A DNA stretch of 64,000 bases from Bacillota bacterium (lineage in GTDB: Bacteria > Bacillota > Clostridia > Christensenellales > Borkfalkiaceae), in assembly GCA_003343995.1 (NCBI GenBank), contig QAKE01000058.1, positions 1 through 64,000 of the forward strand, written 5' to 3'. Within the stretch, counting starts at the first letter, position 1. Each line of letters starts with the position of its first letter. Made by a program: the position numbers and the translations under genes. Positions 47,711 through 56,686 of the stretch are shown here, piece after piece. Below the pieces are notes generated by a model. It worked only from the letters and a program-made list of their open reading frames with translations. It searched no databases and was not told the origin of the DNA.

Positions 47711-47809
47711 ATTGTATAAAAATATATTATATTCATAATATTATGCAACAATAGGCGTGTTATTGTATAAAAAATAAAAATTTTATTAAAATATACATAA
47801 AAATGCTTG
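47711..47809 (+). promoter_or_regulatory. ARG-box-like sites upstream of argG
   Basis: Three AT-rich 18-mers (47711-47728, 47762-47779, 47792-47809) match the AhrC/ArgR box CATGAATAAAAATKCAAK at roughly 12, 11 and 13 positions. The last overlaps the -35 box of argG. They fit arginine repression, but AT-rich sequence gives chance matches easily. Confidence 0.5.
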
Positions 47810-47835
47810 ACTATTTTTCGCTTTGGGAGTACAAT
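47807..47835 (+). promoter_or_regulatory. Sigma-A promoter of the arg operon
   Basis: TTGACT (47807-47812), 17-bp spacer, TACAAT (47830-47835). Confidence 0.8.
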
Positions 47836-47863
47836 CGCACTATCAACATTCGGAGGCAATATC

Positions 47864-49102
47864 ATGGCAGAGAAAAAAATAAAGAAAATCGTTTTGGCAT
47901 ATTCCGGCGGTCTGGATACGTCGATCATCATTCCTTGGCTGAAGGAAAATTACGATAACCCCGAAATCATCGCCGTTTCCGGCGACGTCGGTCAGGGCAC
48001 GGAACTCGACGGTTTGGAAGAAAAAGCCATCAAAACCGGCGCGAGCAAACTTTACGTGCTCGATTTAAAGGAAGAATTTATTCAGGATTACGTTTACGAG
48101 ACGGTGAAAGCCGGCGCGAAATATGAAGGGGAATACCTCCTCGGCACGGCGTTTGCCCGTCCCATCATCGCGAAGGGCATCGTGGACATCGCGAAAAAAG
48201 AGGGCGCGGACGCCATCTGCCACGGCTGTACCGGCAAGGGCAACGATCAGGTGCGTTTCGAGCTGACCATCAAGGCGTTTGCGCCGGAAATGAAGATCAT
48301 CGCGCCGTGGCGGGAATGGAGCATCAAATCGCGCGAAGAGGAGATCGAATATGCGGAGGCGCATAACGTTCCCTTGAAAATCAACCGCGAAACCAATTAC
48401 AGCAAGGATAAAAATTTATGGCATTTATCGCACGAGGGGCTGGATCTGGAGGATCCCGCCAACGAACCGCAGTACGATAAGGAAGGCTTTTTGGAAATGG
48501 GCGTTTCTCCCGAAAAAGCCCCCGATAAAGCGACGTATATCACCCTTTCCTTTGAAAAGGGCAAACCCGTCGCGCTGAACGGCGAAAAGCTTAGCGGTCA
48601 GGATATGGTGAAAAAGCTCAACGAGCTGGGCGGCGCCAACGGCATCGGTCTCGTCGACATCGTGGAAAATCGCCTCGTCGGCATGAAATCCCGCGGCGTG
48701 TACGAAACGCCGGGCGGCACGATTTTGTATAAAGCGCACGAAATTTTGGAAACGATCACCCTCGATCGGGACACCTCGCATTATAAAAAGCTCGTTGCGG
48801 AACAGTTCGCCGAACTCGTTTACTTCGGAAAATGGTTTACGCCGCTGCGCGAAAGCCTTTCCGCGTTCGTGGATAAAACGCAGGAATACGTTACCGGCGA
48901 GGTAAAACTGAAACTCTATAAAGGCAACGTGATCAACGCGGGCGTAACCTCTCCGTACTCTCTCTACGACGAGGCGATCGCCACCTTCGACGAGGACGAG
49001 GTTTACAACCAGAAAGACAGCGAAGGCTTTATCAACCTGTTCGGTCTTTCCCTGAAAGTAAACGCCAACATGAAAAAACGCAATAATATCGCAAATGATT
49101 AA
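47864..49102 (+). CDS. argG: Argininosuccinate synthase
   Basis: A 412-residue enzyme joining citrulline and aspartate at the cost of ATP. The nucleotide loop is LAYSGGLDTS, followed by CHGCTGKGNDQVRFE and, for aspartate/citrulline, SRGVYETPGGT. Length and motifs are standard. CGGAGG precedes the ATG. It leads the operon argG-argC-argJ-argB-argD-argF, and argH is elsewhere (18.1 kb). Confidence 0.97.
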   Translation: MAEKKIKKIVLAYSGGLDTSIIIPWLKENYDNPEIIAVSGDVGQGTELDGLEEKAIKTGASKLYVLDLKEEFIQDYVYETVKAGAKYEGEYLLGTAFARPIIAKGIVDIAKKEGADAICHGCTGKGNDQVRFELTIKAFAPEMKIIAPWREWSIKSREEEIEYAEAHNVPLKINRETNYSKDKNLWHLSHEGLDLEDPANEPQYDKEGFLEMGVSPEKAPDKATYITLSFEKGKPVALNGEKLSGQDMVKKLNELGGANGIGLVDIVENRLVGMKSRGVYETPGGTILYKAHEILETITLDRDTSHYKKLVAEQFAELVYFGKWFTPLRESLSAFVDKTQEYVTGEVKLKLYKGNVINAGVTSPYSLYDEAIATFDEDEVYNQKDSEGFINLFGLSLKVNANMKKRNNIAND

Positions 49103-50015
49103 GGTATTTATCGACGGCAAAGAGGGAGCAACGGGATTAAAACTTTACGGGCGGCTGAAAGGCCGCCCCGACGTTGTTTTGTCTCAAATTCCCGAAGCGT
49201 ACCGCAAGGACGTTTCCGCCCGCAAGGACTATATCAACGAAAGCGACGTCACTTTTCTCTGTTTGCCCGACGACGGCGCGCGGGAGGCGGTTTCCCTGAT
49301 TGAAAACGAGCGGGTGAAAATCATAGACGCTTCCACCGCGCACCGCACGGAAAACGGCTGGGCGTACGGTTTTGCGGAGCTTTCCGAAAAACATCGCGCG
49401 GCGATAGAAAACAGCAAGCGCGTGGCGAACGCGGGCTGCCATGCGAGCGGCTTTATCGCGCTCGCGTATCCGCTGATCGCCGCGGGGGAGCTTTCGGAAG
49501 ACGAGCTGCTTTCCTGCTTTTCCTTAACGGGTTACAGCGGCGGCGGAAAAAAGATGATCGCCGAATACGAAAGCGGAACAAGGAGCGCGTATCTGGACGC
49601 GCCGCGGCAGTACGGCTTAACGCAGACGCACAAGCATTTAAAGGAAATGCAGAAGATTTGCGGTTTGAAAAATCCGCCGGTGTTTTCGCCCGTCGTCGGC
49701 GATTTTTACGCGGGCATGCAGGTGAGCCTGCCGCTTTTTAAAAATGCGGAAAAGCTCAGGGAAATCTATAAAGAACATTATAAACATTCCAAATTGATAA
49801 GCGTTTGCGACGGAAACGAATACGGCGGATTTCTGCCGGCGAACGCGATGGCTGGGCGGGACGACATGCGCGTTTTCGTGTTCGGCAACGCGGAGCGGTC
49901 GGTTTGCGTCGCGCTTTTCGACAATTTGGGCAAAGGCGCTTCCGGCGCGGCGGTGCAGAATATGAACGTCATGTTTCATCTGCCGGAAGAAACGGGTTTG
50001 GAGATAGGAAAATAA
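49095..50015 (+). CDS. argC: N-acetyl-gamma-glutamyl-phosphate reductase (short type)
   Basis: A 306-residue NADPH-dependent reductase that makes N-acetylglutamate semialdehyde. The nucleotide-binding loop is DGKEGATGLK and the catalytic Cys115 lies in NAGCHASG. At ~306 residues it belongs to the shorter ArgC type, shorter than the ~345 residues common in Firmicutes operons. The start overlaps argG by 8 bp, so translation is coupled. Confidence 0.94.
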   Translation: MIKVFIDGKEGATGLKLYGRLKGRPDVVLSQIPEAYRKDVSARKDYINESDVTFLCLPDDGAREAVSLIENERVKIIDASTAHRTENGWAYGFAELSEKHRAAIENSKRVANAGCHASGFIALAYPLIAAGELSEDELLSCFSLTGYSGGGKKMIAEYESGTRSAYLDAPRQYGLTQTHKHLKEMQKICGLKNPPVFSPVVGDFYAGMQVSLPLFKNAEKLREIYKEHYKHSKLISVCDGNEYGGFLPANAMAGRDDMRVFVFGNAERSVCVALFDNLGKGASGAAVQNMNVMFHLPEETGLEIGK

Positions 50016-50016
50016 C

Positions 50017-51234
50017 ATGGATTTCAAAAAAATCGAAGGCGGCGTTTGCGCCGCGAAAGGATTTCTCTGCAACGGCGTGCATTGCGGCATCCGCAAGAAC
50101 AAGAGTAAAAAGGATCTCGCGCTCGTCGTGGCGGAAAAACGGTGCGCCGCGGCGGCGGTGTATACGCAAAATCTCGTAAAAGGCGCGCCCATCGCCGTTA
50201 CCAAACGGCACATTGCCGACGGCTACGCGCAGGCGATCGTCGTCAACAGCGGCAACGCCAATACCTGCAACGCCGGCGGAGAACAAGTCGCCGAGGAGAT
50301 GTGCGCCCTCGTGGAGCAATACACCGGCATTGCGAAAAACGACGTTATCGTCGCCTCTACCGGCGTAATCGGTCAGCCGCTCGACATTTCGCCCGTTGCG
50401 GGGGGAATGGGACAGCTCGCCGAAGGGCTCGGAAAGCATAACGATGCCGCGAACGAGGCGATTATGACCACCGACACCGTGAAAAAACAAACGGCGATCG
50501 AGTTTTCGTTAGGCGGCAAAAAGTGTGTGATCGGCTGCATGGCGAAGGGCAGCGGCATGATCCACCCCAATATGGCGACCATGCTCGTTTTCGTCACTAC
50601 CGACGTCGATATTTCCCCCGAAATGTTGCAAAAAGCCCTTTCGGAGGACGTAAAAACCTCCTTTAACATGATCAGCATCGACGGCGATACCTCTACCAAC
50701 GATATGCTCTGCGTAATGGCGTCGGGGCTGGCGGGCAACGCGCGCATCGCGGAGGAGAACGAGGATTACCGCGCGTTCGCCGCGGCGCTCAACGCCGTTA
50801 CGGTGGATATGTGCAAGCGCATCGCCAAAGACGGAGAGGGCGCGACGAAACTTCTCGAATGTAACGTTACCGGCGCGAAAACGAAGGAGGACGCCGTGAA
50901 AGCGGCGAAGGGCGTGATCACGAGTTCGCTTTTCAAGGCGGCGATGTTCGGCGCGGACGCCAACTGGGGCAGGGTGCTTTGCGCCGTGGGTTACAGCGGC
51001 GCGGATACCGACGTGGAAAAAATCGGGGTTTCGTTTTCTTCGAAAGCGGGAAAAATCACCGTATGCGAAAAGGGCGCGGGCGTGCCTTTTTCCGAAGAAA
51101 CGGCAAAAACCGTTTTGAGCGAGGAGGAAATCGTCATCGATATTACCTTGCAGGACGGCGCTTTTTCCGCTACCGCTTGGGGGTGCGATTTGACCTACGA
51201 TTACGTGAAGATCAACGGCGATTACCGCACGTAA
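50017..51234 (+). CDS. argJ: Bifunctional ornithine acetyltransferase/N-acetylglutamate synthase
   Basis: A 405-residue self-cleaving enzyme that moves acetyl from N-acetylornithine to glutamate, so the pathway recycles acetyl groups. The cleavage site lies at Thr188 in KGSGMIHPNMATML, which becomes the N-terminal nucleophile of the beta chain. VNSGNANTCNAGG is another family run. It starts 1 bp after argC. Its presence explains the absence of argA and argE. Confidence 0.96.
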   Translation: MDFKKIEGGVCAAKGFLCNGVHCGIRKNKSKKDLALVVAEKRCAAAAVYTQNLVKGAPIAVTKRHIADGYAQAIVVNSGNANTCNAGGEQVAEEMCALVEQYTGIAKNDVIVASTGVIGQPLDISPVAGGMGQLAEGLGKHNDAANEAIMTTDTVKKQTAIEFSLGGKKCVIGCMAKGSGMIHPNMATMLVFVTTDVDISPEMLQKALSEDVKTSFNMISIDGDTSTNDMLCVMASGLAGNARIAEENEDYRAFAAALNAVTVDMCKRIAKDGEGATKLLECNVTGAKTKEDAVKAAKGVITSSLFKAAMFGADANWGRVLCAVGYSGADTDVEKIGVSFSSKAGKITVCEKGAGVPFSEETAKTVLSEEEIVIDITLQDGAFSATAWGCDLTYDYVKINGDYRT

Positions 51235-51257
51235 AGTAAAAAAACGGAGATATACGC

Positions 51258-52109
51258 ATGGAAATCAGTTACGCGGAACAGGCAGAAGTCTTGGTACAGG
51301 CGCTGCCGTATATTCAGCAGTACAGCGGGAAGATCGTCGTTATCAAGTACGGCGGCAACGCGATGATCAACGAAGAACTCAAAAAAGCCGTGATGAACGA
51401 CATCGTTTTGCTGAGCAGAACGGGCGTCAAAGTCGTTTTGGTGCACGGCGGCGGACCGGAAATCACCGAAACGCTGAAAAAAATGGATATCAAAAGCGAG
51501 TTCGTCGGCGGTCTGCGCAAAACCGACAAAGCCACCGTGGAGGTGGTGCAGATGGTGCTTGCGGGCAAGGTGAACAAAAACCTCGTCAACTTAATCGAAA
51601 ATTCCGGCGGCAAGGCGCTGGGACTCTGCGGGCTCGACGGTCATATGATCGAGGCTGCGCCTCTCGACGCGGCGCTGGGCTACGTGGGAGAAATTACGAA
51701 AATCAACGCCGAACCGCTTTTGGACGTGCTGGGCGCGGGCTATGTGCCCGTGGTGAGCACGGTGGGGTACGATAAGGAAGGAAACGTATATAACATCAAC
51801 GCGGATACCGTTGCGGCGGCGCTCGCCGGCAGCTTAAAGGCGGCGTGTATGATTTCCATGACGGATATCGCCGGCATTTTAAAGGATAAGGACGACGAGA
51901 AGTCGCTGATTCACGCCATTCACGTGAGCGAGGCGCCCGAACTGATGCGCGAGGGCGTTATTTCCGGCGGCATGATCCCGAAGGTGGAGTGCTGCGTGGA
52001 GGCGATCCGCCGCGGCGTGGAAAAGGTGTTTATCATCGACGGGCGCGTGCCGCATTCCATACTGATCGAAATGCTTTCCGATAAGGGTATCGGCACGATG
52101 TTTTATTAA
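51258..52109 (+). CDS. argB: Acetylglutamate kinase
   Basis: A 283-residue amino-acid kinase that phosphorylates N-acetylglutamate. Motifs are IVVIKYGGNAM (ATP loop), VLVHGGGPEIT, NINADTVAAALA and the lysine-containing GGMIPKVE. The N-terminal helix (~EISYAEQAEVLVQALPYIQQ) is of the sort used by arginine-inhibited hexameric kinases, so feedback inhibition is likely. A clear GGAG precedes the ATG. Confidence 0.97.
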   Translation: MEISYAEQAEVLVQALPYIQQYSGKIVVIKYGGNAMINEELKKAVMNDIVLLSRTGVKVVLVHGGGPEITETLKKMDIKSEFVGGLRKTDKATVEVVQMVLAGKVNKNLVNLIENSGGKALGLCGLDGHMIEAAPLDAALGYVGEITKINAEPLLDVLGAGYVPVVSTVGYDKEGNVYNINADTVAAALAGSLKAACMISMTDIAGILKDKDDEKSLIHAIHVSEAPELMREGVISGGMIPKVECCVEAIRRGVEKVFIIDGRVPHSILIEMLSDKGIGTMFY

Positions 52110-52120
52110 AAGGAGAAAAA

Positions 52121-53275
52121 ATGGGCGTAGTCGAAACGGATAAAAAATACGTGGCGAACACATACGCGCGGGCGGACGTGGTGTTTATCCGCGGCAAGGG
52201 CGCAACGCTGACCGACCGTTGGGGCAATAAATATATCGATTTCGGTTCGGGCATCGCGGTGAACGGGCTGGGCGTCGGTTATAAAAAGTGGAAACGCGCG
52301 GTAAAAGCGCAGATCAACGCTCTGCCGCACGCCAGCAATCTCTATTATACGCAGCCTTGCGCGGAGCTTGCGAAACTTTTATGCAAGCGCACGGGGATGA
52401 AAAAGGTTTTCTTTTCCAATTCCGGCGCGGAGGCAAACGAATGCGCGATCAAGACGGCGCGCAAATATTCCTTCGATAAATACGGGGAAAACCGTTTTAA
52501 AATCGTCACGCTGGAAAATTCCTTTCACGGCAGAACGCTGACGACGCTTTCCGCCACGGGGCAGGATGCCTTTCATCAGTATTTCATGCCCTTCACCGAC
52601 GGTTTTGTTCACGTTCCCGCCGACGATTTCGAGGCGATGGAAACCGCCGTCACCGACGAGGTGTGCGCGGTGATGATCGAACTCGTGCAAGGGGAAGGCG
52701 GCGTGCGCGCGCTCGATAAGGAATATGTGAAAAAGATAGAAACGCTTTGCAAAAAGAAGGACGTTCTGCTCATCGTGGACGAAGTGCAGACGGGCAACGG
52801 CAGAACGGGCAGTTTATACGCCTTTATGCAATACGGTATTTCTCCCGATATTGTAACGACGGCAAAGGGGCTGGGCAACGGTCTGCCCATCGGCGCGACG
52901 ATGTTCGCCGCAAAATGCGAAAAAACCCTGACGGCGGGCACGCACGGTTCCACCTTCGGCGGAAACCCCGTCGCCTGCGCGGGGGCGATCGCCGTCGTGA
53001 AAGCGCTTAACGAAAAAGTGCTTTCCGGCGTGGAAACCAAAAGCCGCCGCATCCGCGACGTGCTCGCGGCTTGCCCCAAGGCGAAGAGCGTGAGCGGGTT
53101 GGGGCTGATGATCGGCGTCGAAACGGAGAACGCGGCGAAACTGAAAGAAGAATGTCTGAATAAAGGTCTGGTGGTGCTCACCGCCAAGGATAAACTGCGC
53201 CTGCTGCCGCCGCTGAACATCGGCGACGACGAGCTGGAGCGCGGATTGGAAATTTTAAGAGAGGTACTCGGATGA
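52121..53275 (+). CDS. argD: Acetylornithine aminotransferase
   Basis: A 384-residue class-III PLP aminotransferase converting N-acetylglutamate semialdehyde to N-acetylornithine. Landmarks are FFSNSGAEANECAIK for phosphate binding, SFHGRTL, LIVDEVQTGNGRTG and TTAKGLGNGLPIGA, in which the Lys binds PLP. Starts 11 bp after argB with AAAGGAG, and overlaps argF by 4 bp. Confidence 0.96.
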   Translation: MGVVETDKKYVANTYARADVVFIRGKGATLTDRWGNKYIDFGSGIAVNGLGVGYKKWKRAVKAQINALPHASNLYYTQPCAELAKLLCKRTGMKKVFFSNSGAEANECAIKTARKYSFDKYGENRFKIVTLENSFHGRTLTTLSATGQDAFHQYFMPFTDGFVHVPADDFEAMETAVTDEVCAVMIELVQGEGGVRALDKEYVKKIETLCKKKDVLLIVDEVQTGNGRTGSLYAFMQYGISPDIVTTAKGLGNGLPIGATMFAAKCEKTLTAGTHGSTFGGNPVACAGAIAVVKALNEKVLSGVETKSRRIRDVLAACPKAKSVSGLGLMIGVETENAAKLKEECLNKGLVVLTAKDKLRLLPPLNIGDDELERGLEILREVLG

Positions 53276-54180
53276 AACATTTACTCGCATTGAAGGATTT
53301 GACGACGGAGGAGATTTACTCCGTATTAAATCTCGCAGACCAACTGAAATACGAATCGAAACACGGCATCGCGCACGAAAAGCTGAAAGGGAAAACATTG
53401 GCGATGATTTTTACGAAATCGTCCACGCGCACCCGCGTTTCCTTTGAAACGGGCATGTATCAGCTGGGCGGGCAGGCGTTGTTTTTAAGCTCTTCCGATA
53501 TTCAGATCGGCAGGGGCGAACCGATTAAGGATACCGCGCGCGTGCTTTCCCGCTACGTGGACGGCATCATGATACGGACCTTTAAGCAAAGCGACGTGGA
53601 GGAACTCGCCGAGTACGGCACGATCCCCGTCATCAACGGTTTAACCGATTACGCGCACCCTTGTCAGGTGCTTGCCGATCTGATGACGATACGCGAATGC
53701 AAGGGCAGTTTGAAAAATTTAAAGCTCTGCTTTATCGGGGACGGCAACAATATGGCGAATTCCCTCATCGCCGGCGCGGTGAAAGTGGGCATGAAGATCA
53801 CCGTATGCTGTCCGAAGGAGTATGCGCCGGACGAAGAACTCGTGCGTTGGGGCAAGGAAAGCGGACTTTTGGAAATCACCGACGACGTGCTCGGCGGGGC
53901 GAAGGACGCCGACGTCGTTTATACCGACGTGTGGGCGAGCATGGGGCAGGAAGGCGAGGCGGAAATCCGCAAGCGGGCGTTCGAGGGCTATCAGGTCAAC
54001 GCGGCGGTGATGGCGGCGGCGAAACACGACGCCGTGGTGCTGCACTGTCTGCCGGCGCACCGCGGCGAGGAAATCACCGAAGAGGTGCTGGAAGCGCACG
54101 CCTCGGAAATTTTCGAGGAGGCGGAAAACCGTCTGCACGCGCAAAAAGCCGTGCTCGTGATGACCATGGGCGGCAGATAA
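53272..54180 (+). CDS. argF: Ornithine carbamoyltransferase
   Basis: A 302-residue transferase that makes citrulline from ornithine and carbamoyl phosphate. The carbamoyl-phosphate motif is SSTRTRVSFE; HPCQVLADL and the ornithine-binding HCLPAHRGEE are intact. It is the last gene of the arg operon, with its ATG in the argD stop (ATGA). No carbamoyl-phosphate synthetase genes are nearby. Confidence 0.96.
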   Translation: MKHLLALKDLTTEEIYSVLNLADQLKYESKHGIAHEKLKGKTLAMIFTKSSTRTRVSFETGMYQLGGQALFLSSSDIQIGRGEPIKDTARVLSRYVDGIMIRTFKQSDVEELAEYGTIPVINGLTDYAHPCQVLADLMTIRECKGSLKNLKLCFIGDGNNMANSLIAGAVKVGMKITVCCPKEYAPDEELVRWGKESGLLEITDDVLGGAKDADVVYTDVWASMGQEGEAEIRKRAFEGYQVNAAVMAAAKHDAVVLHCLPAHRGEEITEEVLEAHASEIFEEAENRLHAQKAVLVMTMGGR

Positions 54181-54204
54181 AAGCAAGAATATTTTGCGAA
54201 TAAC

Positions 54205-54258
54205 AAGGAAGATTTTGCGTTAATCGGTTTTAGACCTTGACGGAAATCTTCCTTTTTG
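54205..54258 (+). terminator. Likely terminator of the arg operon
   Basis: AAGGAAGATTT (54205-54215) pairs with AAATCTTCCTT (54244-54254) across a 28-nt loop and is followed by TTT. The loop contains the -35 box of the next promoter. Confidence 0.6.
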
Positions 54259-54265
54259 TTATAAT
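54237..54265 (+). promoter_or_regulatory. Sigma-A promoter of the URO-D-like gene
   Basis: TTGACG (54237-54242), 17-bp spacer, TATAAT (54260-54265). It is interleaved with the arg terminator. Confidence 0.8.
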
Positions 54266-54298
54266 CGTACGCGTGTAACGAGCGTTGCGGAGGATATT

Positions 54299-55384
54299 AT
54301 GATCAATCAGGATTACGAATACGTAAAAAACAGATGGCGGCAGTGGTGGAAAAGGGAAAACGAGGACAGACCGCTCGTTTCCGTCGTCGCGCCGAAGAAC
54401 AAAAAGCGCTTTCCCGAAAAGTATGAAAACGACATCGTCGGCAGATGGACGGATATAGAATACGTCGTCGAACGGGAAACGTTTTACTACGAAAACACCT
54501 ATTACGGCGGGGAATCGTTTCCCATGTTCAACCCGAATTTGGGACCGGATATCTACGGCGCGATTTTAGGCGACTGCGATATCGAATTTGCCGAGTTTAC
54601 CAGCTGGTCGAAGCATCTCGAAAAGCCGGAGCTGGAAAACTGTCCGCCTTTCGTCCTCGACGAAAACAACCGCTGGTGGAAGAAAATCAAAGAGATGACG
54701 GAATACGCCGCGGAAAAAGCCGAGGGCAGATTTTTGGTGGGCGTAACCGATCTGCATACGGGATTGGACGCGATCACTTCGCTTTACGGACCGGAAACGG
54801 TGTGCACCGCGATGTACGATTGCCCCGAAAAACTGAAGGAGTTGCTCGTTTCCTCGGAAAAAGTCGCCGATCGGGTGTTTGCGGAGCTGTTTAAAATTAC
54901 GCGAAAGCATCAGGAAGGCTCGATGAACTGGTCGCAGATCTGGGATCCCGACGGGAATTATTATATCACGAGCTGCGATTTCGCCTGCCTGATTTCCGAA
55001 GGCGCTTTTGCCGAATATATCGAACCGACCACGAAAAAAGAGGTGGAAATGCTCGATAAAAGCGTGTTCCATCTCGACGGGGTGGGGGCGCTGCGCCACC
55101 TCGATACGCTGCTTTCCATGGAAAAACTCGGCGGCGTGCAGTGGGTGTACGGCGAAGGTCAGCCCACCGCCCGCGCTTGGAAGGACGTTTTGCAGAAAAT
55201 TCAGCGCGCGGGCAAAAATCTGCAGGTCAACGTCATGCCCGACGAAATCGAGGAGGTTTGTTCTTTCGTAAAACCCGAGGGCGCGCATTTTTGCATCTGG
55301 ACACCGGACGAGGATACGGCGAAATCGGTGTTAAAACGCGTGGAAAAATGTTACTTAAAAGGAATTGTCAACGTCGGATTGTAA
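54299..55384 (+). CDS. Uroporphyrinogen decarboxylase-fold protein of unknown substrate
   Basis: A 361-residue cytoplasmic protein with the barrel fold of the URO-D/methyltransferase superfamily, judged from the run GRFLVGVTDLHTGLDAITSLYGPE, the helix with FHLDGVGALRHLD and QWVYGEGQPT. It lacks the N-terminal Arg signature of true HemE. Members of this group in Clostridia act as corrinoid methyltransferases or are of unknown function and often lie near sugar genes. No corrinoid protein is nearby. GGAGG precedes the ATG. Confidence 0.75.
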   Translation: MINQDYEYVKNRWRQWWKRENEDRPLVSVVAPKNKKRFPEKYENDIVGRWTDIEYVVERETFYYENTYYGGESFPMFNPNLGPDIYGAILGDCDIEFAEFTSWSKHLEKPELENCPPFVLDENNRWWKKIKEMTEYAAEKAEGRFLVGVTDLHTGLDAITSLYGPETVCTAMYDCPEKLKELLVSSEKVADRVFAELFKITRKHQEGSMNWSQIWDPDGNYYITSCDFACLISEGAFAEYIEPTTKKEVEMLDKSVFHLDGVGALRHLDTLLSMEKLGGVQWVYGEGQPTARAWKDVLQKIQRAGKNLQVNVMPDEIEEVCSFVKPEGAHFCIWTPDEDTAKSVLKRVEKCYLKGIVNVGL

Positions 55385-55420
55385 TTGAATAAAGGAAAAC
55401 CGCGGTTTTCACAGAAACCA

Positions 55421-55460
55421 AAAGGGCGAAGAATTTTCAAATTCTTCGCCCTTTTTTAAT
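55421..55460 (+). terminator. Terminator after the URO-D-like gene
   Basis: AAAGGGCGAAGAATT (55421-55435) pairs with its complement (55440-55454), followed by a T-run that continues the stem. Confidence 0.9.
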
Positions 55461-55502
55461 GCGTGTTGAAATATAATTTATCTACAACCTAAATACAAAT
55501 AC

Positions 55503-55590
55503 ATAATATTCTTTCCCCTTTTGTAAAGTCTAAGAATATTATATCATACAAATTTGTATAAGTCAACCATTTTATACATTTTTGTATAAA
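55503..55590 (+). promoter_or_regulatory. Palindrome array upstream of the small XRE gene
   Basis: Three inverted repeats: ATAATATTCT (55503-55512) with AGAATATTAT (55533-55542); ATACAAATTTGTAT (55546-55559); and TTTATACA-TTTT-TGTATAAA (55571-55590). The last two share the half-site TTGTATA, are 26-28 bp apart centre to centre, and the last covers the probable -10 region. They look like operators for autoregulation by the XRE protein. Confidence 0.75.
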
Positions 55591-55598
55591 GTGTAATT

Positions 55599-55811
55599 AT
55601 GAAATATAGCTTTATCAACAATAAAATTACAGCGTTGCGCAAAGAACAAAACCTCTCGCAATGTCAGCTGGCAAAACTGCTCGGCACCAGTCAGGCAAAT
55701 TTATCTCGTTGGGAAAAGGGGTTGAACGAACCTTGCATTTCGGAATGCTGGAGGATTGCGGATTTTTTCGATGTCACCATCGACTATTTATGCGGCAGAA
55801 CGGAATACTGA
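55599..55811 (+). CDS. Small XRE-family transcriptional regulator
   Basis: A 70-residue protein that is a single HTH_3 domain: ITALRKEQNLSQCQLAKLLG, then TSQANLSRWEKG as the recognition helix, ending IADFFDVTIDYLCGRTEY. No ligand or dimerisation domain is attached, as in Cro-type regulators. A palindrome covers its promoter, arguing for self-repression. It lies just before the divergent DUF1835/helicase pair, whose expression it may also control. No ribosome site is evident before the ATG. Confidence 0.85.
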   Translation: MKYSFINNKITALRKEQNLSQCQLAKLLGTSQANLSRWEKGLNEPCISECWRIADFFDVTIDYLCGRTEY

Positions 55812-55851
55812 AAACGTTTATGTTCTTGTTGCCGCGCGGTTAAGCGATTTT

Positions 55852-56535
55852 TTAGTTTGTTTTCCGCTTTTCTTCTTCGATCATTTCGAGATATTGCAAA
55901 TCGCCCAAGCCGTATTCGGGGAGCGCGGCAAACAAGCGGGGGAGGAGGTTTTCTTCGCCGAGATGCGCGCGTATTTCGCGCCGCAGGGGGCTGTCGTCCT
56001 TTTCAAAAGAAAAATAAAGTTCTATCGCCCGTTGCATCGTTGCGCCAAGCTCCGTTTGCGGCGGTTTTTTTTCGATGACGACTCGCCGGTACGCGTCGGA
56101 AAACCCCGCGGCGCGCAACGGTGAAAAATCGGCAATTTCGTCCTTTTCCTCCCGCAGCGTGCCGATGAAAACTTTACCCGCGTACCCCTTTTGTTCCAGC
56201 CACGCGAGCAGGGTGAGCAGGTTGATTTGGCAGAACATATCTTCGCCGAACCATAAAATCAAAGCGGGCGCTTCGAGCGCTTTGCAAAGTTCCTTTACGG
56301 TGATTTTTTCGTATTCTTCTTTAGGAACAAAAAGCGATTGCGCGCGCCGCTCGATAAAGGTTTCGGAAAACACGGTTTCTTCGGCGGTTCCGCGGCACAT
56401 CGCCTCGTTGAACGCGTAGACGGGCGCGGCGATTTTTTCCTTTTTTACGCGTTCTTTCAAACATTCTCCGTTTACGATATGCGCGGCGTTTTCGGGGGCG
56501 AAATTCTGCGCGTAGAAAAGAAATTTTTTCATCAT
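55852..56535 (-). CDS. DUF1835-type protein
   Basis: A 227-residue protein. The start HIVNGECLKERV, the middle PVYAFNEAMCRG and the run LILWFGEDMFCQINLLTLLAWLEQ agree with the DUF1835 family, whose biochemical function is unknown. There is no membrane segment. The proposed ATG has AGGAGA about 12 nt upstream. It is divergent from the helicase-nuclease gene across 151 bp and has its own promoter (minus strand TTGCGT-17-TAAAAT). Confidence 0.8.
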   Translation of the reverse strand: MMKKFLFYAQNFAPENAAHIVNGECLKERVKKEKIAAPVYAFNEAMCRGTAEETVFSETFIERRAQSLFVPKEEYEKITVKELCKALEAPALILWFGEDMFCQINLLTLLAWLEQKGYAGKVFIGTLREEKDEIADFSPLRAAGFSDAYRRVVIEKKPPQTELGATMQRAIELYFSFEKDDSPLRREIRAHLGEENLLPRLFAALPEYGLGDLQYLEMIEEEKRKTN

Positions 56536-56565
56536 AAAACGCGGTTTCTCCTATATTTTTATTAT

Positions 56566-56594
56566 ATTTTACCATAAAACAGGCGAAAACGCAA
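56566..56594 (-). promoter_or_regulatory. Promoter of the DUF1835 gene
   Basis: Minus strand TTGCGT (complement 56589-56594), 17-bp spacer, TAAAAT (complement 56566-56571). Confidence 0.6.
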
Positions 56595-56638
56595 TGTAAA
56601 AAACAAAAATCGCCGCGTATTCACGGCATGTTATTTGT

Positions 56639-56667
56639 TTGATTTTTACGCCGCAATATGTTAAAAT
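56639..56667 (+). promoter_or_regulatory. Promoter of the helicase-nuclease gene
   Basis: TTGATT (56639-56644), 17-bp spacer, TAAAAT (56662-56667). Confidence 0.65.
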
Positions 56668-56686
56668 CGAAAGGAAAGGAGATATC

